Below, one piece after another: positions 61,133 to 64,000 of a stretch of 64,000 bases of DNA. Within the stretch, counting starts at the first letter, position 1, and each line of letters opens with the position of its first letter. The stretch comes from an uncultured Flavobacteriaceae bacterium (GTDB lineage: Bacteria; Bacteroidota; Bacteroidia; Flavobacteriales; Flavobacteriaceae). Where the stretch lies: positions 62,001-126,000 of the forward strand of contig CANKZQ010000007.1 in the NCBI GenBank assembly GCA_947488345.1, given 5' to 3'. The notes beneath the pieces were generated by a model. The model saw only the letters and a list, made by a program, of their open reading frames with translations, was not told the origin of the DNA and did not search any database. The position numbers were made by a program, and so were the translations under genes.

Positions 61133-62040
61133 TTACTATTCTTAATGATCAAAGACTTTTGTTTTATCCATTGAACCGCAATGCCTATTGGTTCTGTTTT
61201 ATTAGTGTTGTGACCTAATGCTGGAAATAAAACATATTCGAAAGGTTTATTTTTTATTTTTAGAGTGTTTAGATGTTCAATACACATTTTCACAGGAATT
61301 TGAATGTCTTGTTCACCAAAAAGCCAAAGACCGGGAATTGAAAGAGTTTTTAGAGCATCTTTGGGGTCGGTAGCTTTAAATTGATATCTATCAGGGTCAT
61401 TCTTGATATGTTTACGTACGTCCTCCTCTGTATGATTTGTCCAAAAATCTGTTCTCCCATTTGTGTAAAATTGAAATCTTAATTGTTCAAGAGTAGTTAT
61501 CGTAGGGCAACTGAATAAAACCATAAATTCTACTATTGGGTTTTTATTTGCAACAATTGGAATTATCCACCCTGCTTGACTCGCACCCACAAGACCAATA
61601 GGTATATTTCTTTCTTTTTTACGGATTAAATCAACAGCAGCGCTTGCGTCTTTTGCTAATAAATTTAGATTGTCAATACTAATGTTATTTGTACCTACTT
61701 CAGGGCCCGCATAAACTCCACCAGACTCTCCAACTCCACGTTTATCATAAGTGAATACCAATATGTCATTTTGGGCTAATAGTTGAGCAAATTTTATCAT
61801 TCGAGTTACCCTGTCAGACCCGTGAACAATGACAACTGCTGAATGTGGATGTTTAGGACTATAAATTGTACCTGCCAATGTAATTCCCTCACTCTCGAAA
61901 GTTACATTTTGTGTTTTTATAGAATCTATAGATTGATTTTTTTCTTGAGTAAATGCAAGGTGTTTTTGTTTAGAAGATTTATTGCAACTAATGACATTTA
62001 TAAATATAGATAATAATAAAAGTCGACTTATTAATTTCAT
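61129..62040 (-). CDS. Alpha/beta hydrolase lipoprotein
   Basis: This is a 303-residue exported lipoprotein (lipobox VISCNK) with an alpha/beta hydrolase domain. It has VVIVHGSDRVTR, VFTYDKRGVGESGG, the nucleophile Ser in GLVGASQAGWIIP and a His in PALGHNTNKT. The style matches YqiA/BAAT-like serine hydrolases of Bacteroidota. The substrate is unknown. It lies 11 bp downstream of a class C beta-lactamase-like gene, and its start is an ATG that gives a normal lipoprotein signal. Confidence 0.85.
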   Translation of the reverse strand: MKLISRLLLLSIFINVISCNKSSKQKHLAFTQEKNQSIDSIKTQNVTFESEGITLAGTIYSPKHPHSAVVIVHGSDRVTRMIKFAQLLAQNDILVFTYDKRGVGESGGVYAGPEVGTNNISIDNLNLLAKDASAAVDLIRKKERNIPIGLVGASQAGWIIPIVANKNPIVEFMVLFSCPTITTLEQLRFQFYTNGRTDFWTNHTEEDVRKHIKNDPDRYQFKATDPKDALKTLSIPGLWLFGEQDIQIPVKMCIEHLNTLKIKNKPFEYVLFPALGHNTNKTEPIGIAVQWIKQKSLIIKNSK

Positions 62041-62051
62041 TCCTATTTTAA

Positions 62052-63140
62052 CTATTTATTCATTGGAATTTTGCTTAGTGATAATCGCAACAAATCGTTT
62101 GCGATAGGGTCAACACTAGATTGCGCTCGTGACGTATTCGCAAGAATAATACTTACCGCTTTTTTCTCTGGAACAATAAAAAGAAACGAAGTACATCCGG
62201 TCTGTGATCCAGGATGCCCTATGATAGCACCCTCGTAGGGTTTTGGGTTATACAAAAACCATCCGAAACCATAAGCGTTATTTTCTTTTTCTAGACTGTG
62301 ATGTTGTCTCATTAACTTTAACGTCTCTTCCTTAACAAATGTATTATTTATTAAGGCATCGCCAAATTTCAACATATCGACAACAGTCGTATAAAACCCT
62401 CCTGCCGGTATTCTGTTACTTAAATTATTTTCTTTTGCAGGTTTGGCTTTTCCTTTGCCGTTATTACGGGTATATAACTTTGATTCATTTTCTAATTCTT
62501 CTCCAAACTTTTCAACTCCCGTATTGGTCATTCCTGCTTTAGAAAAAATGTTTTCTTGTATATAGGCTTCAAAGGTTTGTCCCGTAACTTTTTCTAGAAT
62601 TGCTCCCAATACTGTATATCCGTAGGTGGAATATGAATATTGCGTACCGGGTTCAAATAATAAATCACGATCTTTAAATAAACTCAATGCGTCGTATAAA
62701 GTAGGATATGTTTTGATCGTATTTGACTCCCGACCATCTTTGTAACCCGAAATACCTGAAGTGTGCGATAACAAATGTCTTGTAGTAATTTGAGTTTTTG
62801 TGTGTTTAGGATAGTCGGGTAGGTATGTTTGGATCGGAGTATCTAAATCTAACTTCCCCTGTTCTACCAGTTGCATAACCCCAAGTGCTGTCATTGGTTT
62901 TGCGATAGAGCCCATTCGCAATTTGGTGTCGATTTTAAATTTTTCTCCATCCTTTTTATTTGCGTACCCCGCAGCTACTTGTTCTATGATTTTACCATCT
63001 ATCGAATAGGCGGCAGCGACACCCATCACCATTTTATCTGTTACTATTTTATCAAGCTGTTTCTGAATACTATTGTTTTTTTCTTGTGCGATGCTATTAA
63101 AAGCAAAAAGTAGTAAAATTAAAATACTATATTTTTTCAT
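62052..63140 (-). CDS. Serine hydrolase, class C beta-lactamase family
   Basis: From the ATG at 63140 this is 362 residues with signal peptide MKKYSILILLLFAFNSIAQ; an upstream ATG at 63167 would add nine residues without a better signal. The SxxK motif is in MGSIAKPMTA. The second motif reads YSTYGY instead of YSN, and the third is IIGHPGSQTG. Such proteins are exported esterases, peptidases or D-aminopeptidase-like enzymes rather than true beta-lactamases. A homologous gene follows downstream at the window edge. Confidence 0.87.
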   Translation of the reverse strand: MKKYSILILLLFAFNSIAQEKNNSIQKQLDKIVTDKMVMGVAAAYSIDGKIIEQVAAGYANKKDGEKFKIDTKLRMGSIAKPMTALGVMQLVEQGKLDLDTPIQTYLPDYPKHTKTQITTRHLLSHTSGISGYKDGRESNTIKTYPTLYDALSLFKDRDLLFEPGTQYSYSTYGYTVLGAILEKVTGQTFEAYIQENIFSKAGMTNTGVEKFGEELENESKLYTRNNGKGKAKPAKENNLSNRIPAGGFYTTVVDMLKFGDALINNTFVKEETLKLMRQHHSLEKENNAYGFGWFLYNPKPYEGAIIGHPGSQTGCTSFLFIVPEKKAVSIILANTSRAQSSVDPIANDLLRLSLSKIPMNK

Positions 63141-63243
63141 TTTTATTTGATTTAAAGGTTGAAACAAATTTAGAGAGGTTGTTTAAAATATATCTTGTTT
63201 TTATTGTGTTTGGGACGAATAGCCATGTTTTGGTGGTGAATGA

Positions 63244-64000
63244 TTATTTAATTGAGTTTACGATAGCTCGCAACATGGCCATTGACTCTTTTTCTCTAAA
63301 ACTACTTTCGTCATTTGTTGTACCATAGTTGTTATTTGCTGCTGATTTTACAATAACAATATTGCGTTTAGGATTGATGTAAATAAGTTGATTATAAATA
63401 CCCATAGCCGCATATTCACCTTCTTTACTCTCAAACACCCACCATTGATACCCATAGCCGAAATCATTATTAGAATTTTCATTTAAACCAGGGAGTAAAT
63501 GTGGAGCATCAGGTCTAGTAGATTGAGACACCCATTCTTTAGGGATTATTTGTTTGTTATTCAACTTCCCTTTATGGAGAAATAATAATCCAAATTTGGC
63601 ATAATCAATAAGAGAAGCGCTTAATCCCGCGGCGGCGAATTCATTGCTCTGATTGTCAATAACCCAATATCCTTTTCGTTCCATTCCCAAAGGCTGCCAT
63701 ATTTTTTTCTCCAAATAATCAGATACTGTAGTACCCGTAGCTTTGGAAATTATCATCCCTAAAACCTGTGTATCAGAACTATTGTACCGATTAAAAGTTC
63801 CTTGTGGTTTATCGTATTTTAATGTTTTTACGAATGATTCAAAAGAACGTCCAAGGGCTAGGGTTCTACCAAACCGATTAATATCAGAATTACGATCGCT
63901 ATAATCTTCATTCCAACTGACACCTGAAGACATTTGTAATAGATTTTTTATCGTAATATGTTCATAGGCAGAACCTTTTAATTCAGGAACATATTGATAT
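63244..64000 (-). CDS. Serine hydrolase, class C beta-lactamase family, N-terminus outside window
   Basis: The frame is open to the window end: codons before the internal Met at 63933 encode SAYEHITIKNLLQMSSGVSWNED, a normal continuation of the family, so the start and the SxxK motif lie beyond 64000. The visible part has FNRYNSSDTQVLG (YxN-like motif) and a C-terminal YGYQWWVF and IYNQLIYINPKRNIVIV. It has the same general function as the 62052-63140 gene. Confidence 0.88.
   Translation of the reverse strand, partial: YQYVPELKGSAYEHITIKNLLQMSSGVSWNEDYSDRNSDINRFGRTLALGRSFESFVKTLKYDKPQGTFNRYNSSDTQVLGMIISKATGTTVSDYLEKKIWQPLGMERKGYWVIDNQSNEFAAAGLSASLIDYAKFGLLFLHKGKLNNKQIIPKEWVSQSTRPDAPHLLPGLNENSNNDFGYGYQWWVFESKEGEYAAMGIYNQLIYINPKRNIVIVKSAANNNYGTTNDESSFREKESMAMLRAIVNSIK

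Noticed and set aside
1-64000. Search for CRISPR arrays, tRNA/rRNA genes, insertion sequences and prophage genes
   Set aside because: No regularly spaced repeats, no cloverleaf-like sequences and no transposase, integrase or phage proteins were recognised by reading; a tool-based scan was not possible.

Overview
The window looks like part of a marine Flavobacteriaceae chromosome (Bacteroidota). The evidence is the AT-rich sequence, Shine-Dalgarno-poor starts, a promoter of the Bacteroidota form TTTG-N19-TATATTTG at 55650-55680, a TonB-dependent receptor with a carboxypeptidase-regulatory-like domain, many lipoproteins, and the rimP-nusA-infB order. I cannot name a species.

About 1-53700 reads as one large catabolic gene cluster. 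Left block (1-5955, minus): exported proteins, namely two Tat-type flavin amine oxidase-like lipoproteins, two DUF1838-like lipoproteins (one cut by the window edge), a CpcT/CpeT-like exported protein and a lipoprotein cytochrome c. Next come a plus-strand PTGR-like reductase (6093-7109) and a long minus operon (7106-17650). The operon encodes an amidohydrolase lipoprotein, an SDR, a BASS transporter, two PuuE-like polysaccharide deacetylases, an isochorismatase-like hydrolase, a class III CoA-transferase, an AhpD-like protein, a LeuD/LeuC-type hydratase and an HMG-CoA-lyase-like enzyme. Middle block: aldehyde dehydrogenase and an exported VOC protein (plus); a DUF1838-like lipoprotein and a TonB receptor (minus); quinone reductase-like and alpha/beta-fold proteins (minus); then a plus operon with an AceE-type 2-oxoacid dehydrogenase E1, its E2, a hydrolase, a membrane protein and a VOC lipoprotein. 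Two MFS transporters, another CpcT/CpeT-like protein, a LolA-like lipoprotein and a reductase follow on minus (34346-39384). Right block (39648-53683, plus): DUF3598-like protein, second LeuC/LeuD-like pair, third Tat flavin oxidase, HpaI-type aldolase, HapK-like protein, SDR, hydantoinase/oxoprolinase A, KstD/fumarate-reductase-like flavoprotein, hydantoinase B, methyltransferase, small proteins and a third CpcT/CpeT-like protein. A LacI regulator and a universal stress protein close the cluster.

Six promoter regions, and as far as I could see only these, carry an inverted repeat RTTAAY-N3-RTTAAY. At three of them two units sit exactly 1 bp apart, and a fourth shows a degenerate version. This ties the blocks into a candidate single regulon.

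My working hypothesis (inference) is uptake and breakdown of a cyclic imide/lactam-forming N-heterocycle. A pyrrole or bilin-type pigment is possible, because three CpcT/CpeT-like proteins and a DUF3598-like protein are present. In this model, imide opening by the PuuE-like enzymes, half-amide hydrolysis by the isochorismatase homologue, hydration of the resulting substituted maleate by LeuCD, CoA transfer and HMG-CoA-lyase-type cleavage would give an acyl-CoA and a 2-oxoacid for the E1/E2 complex.

From 55586 rightward the content is ordinary: rimP-nusA-infB with a terminator-like hairpin in the leader and a strong terminator after infB, then a minus-strand epimerase, an alpha/beta hydrolase and two class C beta-lactamase-like serine hydrolases, the last cut by the window edge. 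I saw no tRNA, rRNA, CRISPR array or insertion sequence.
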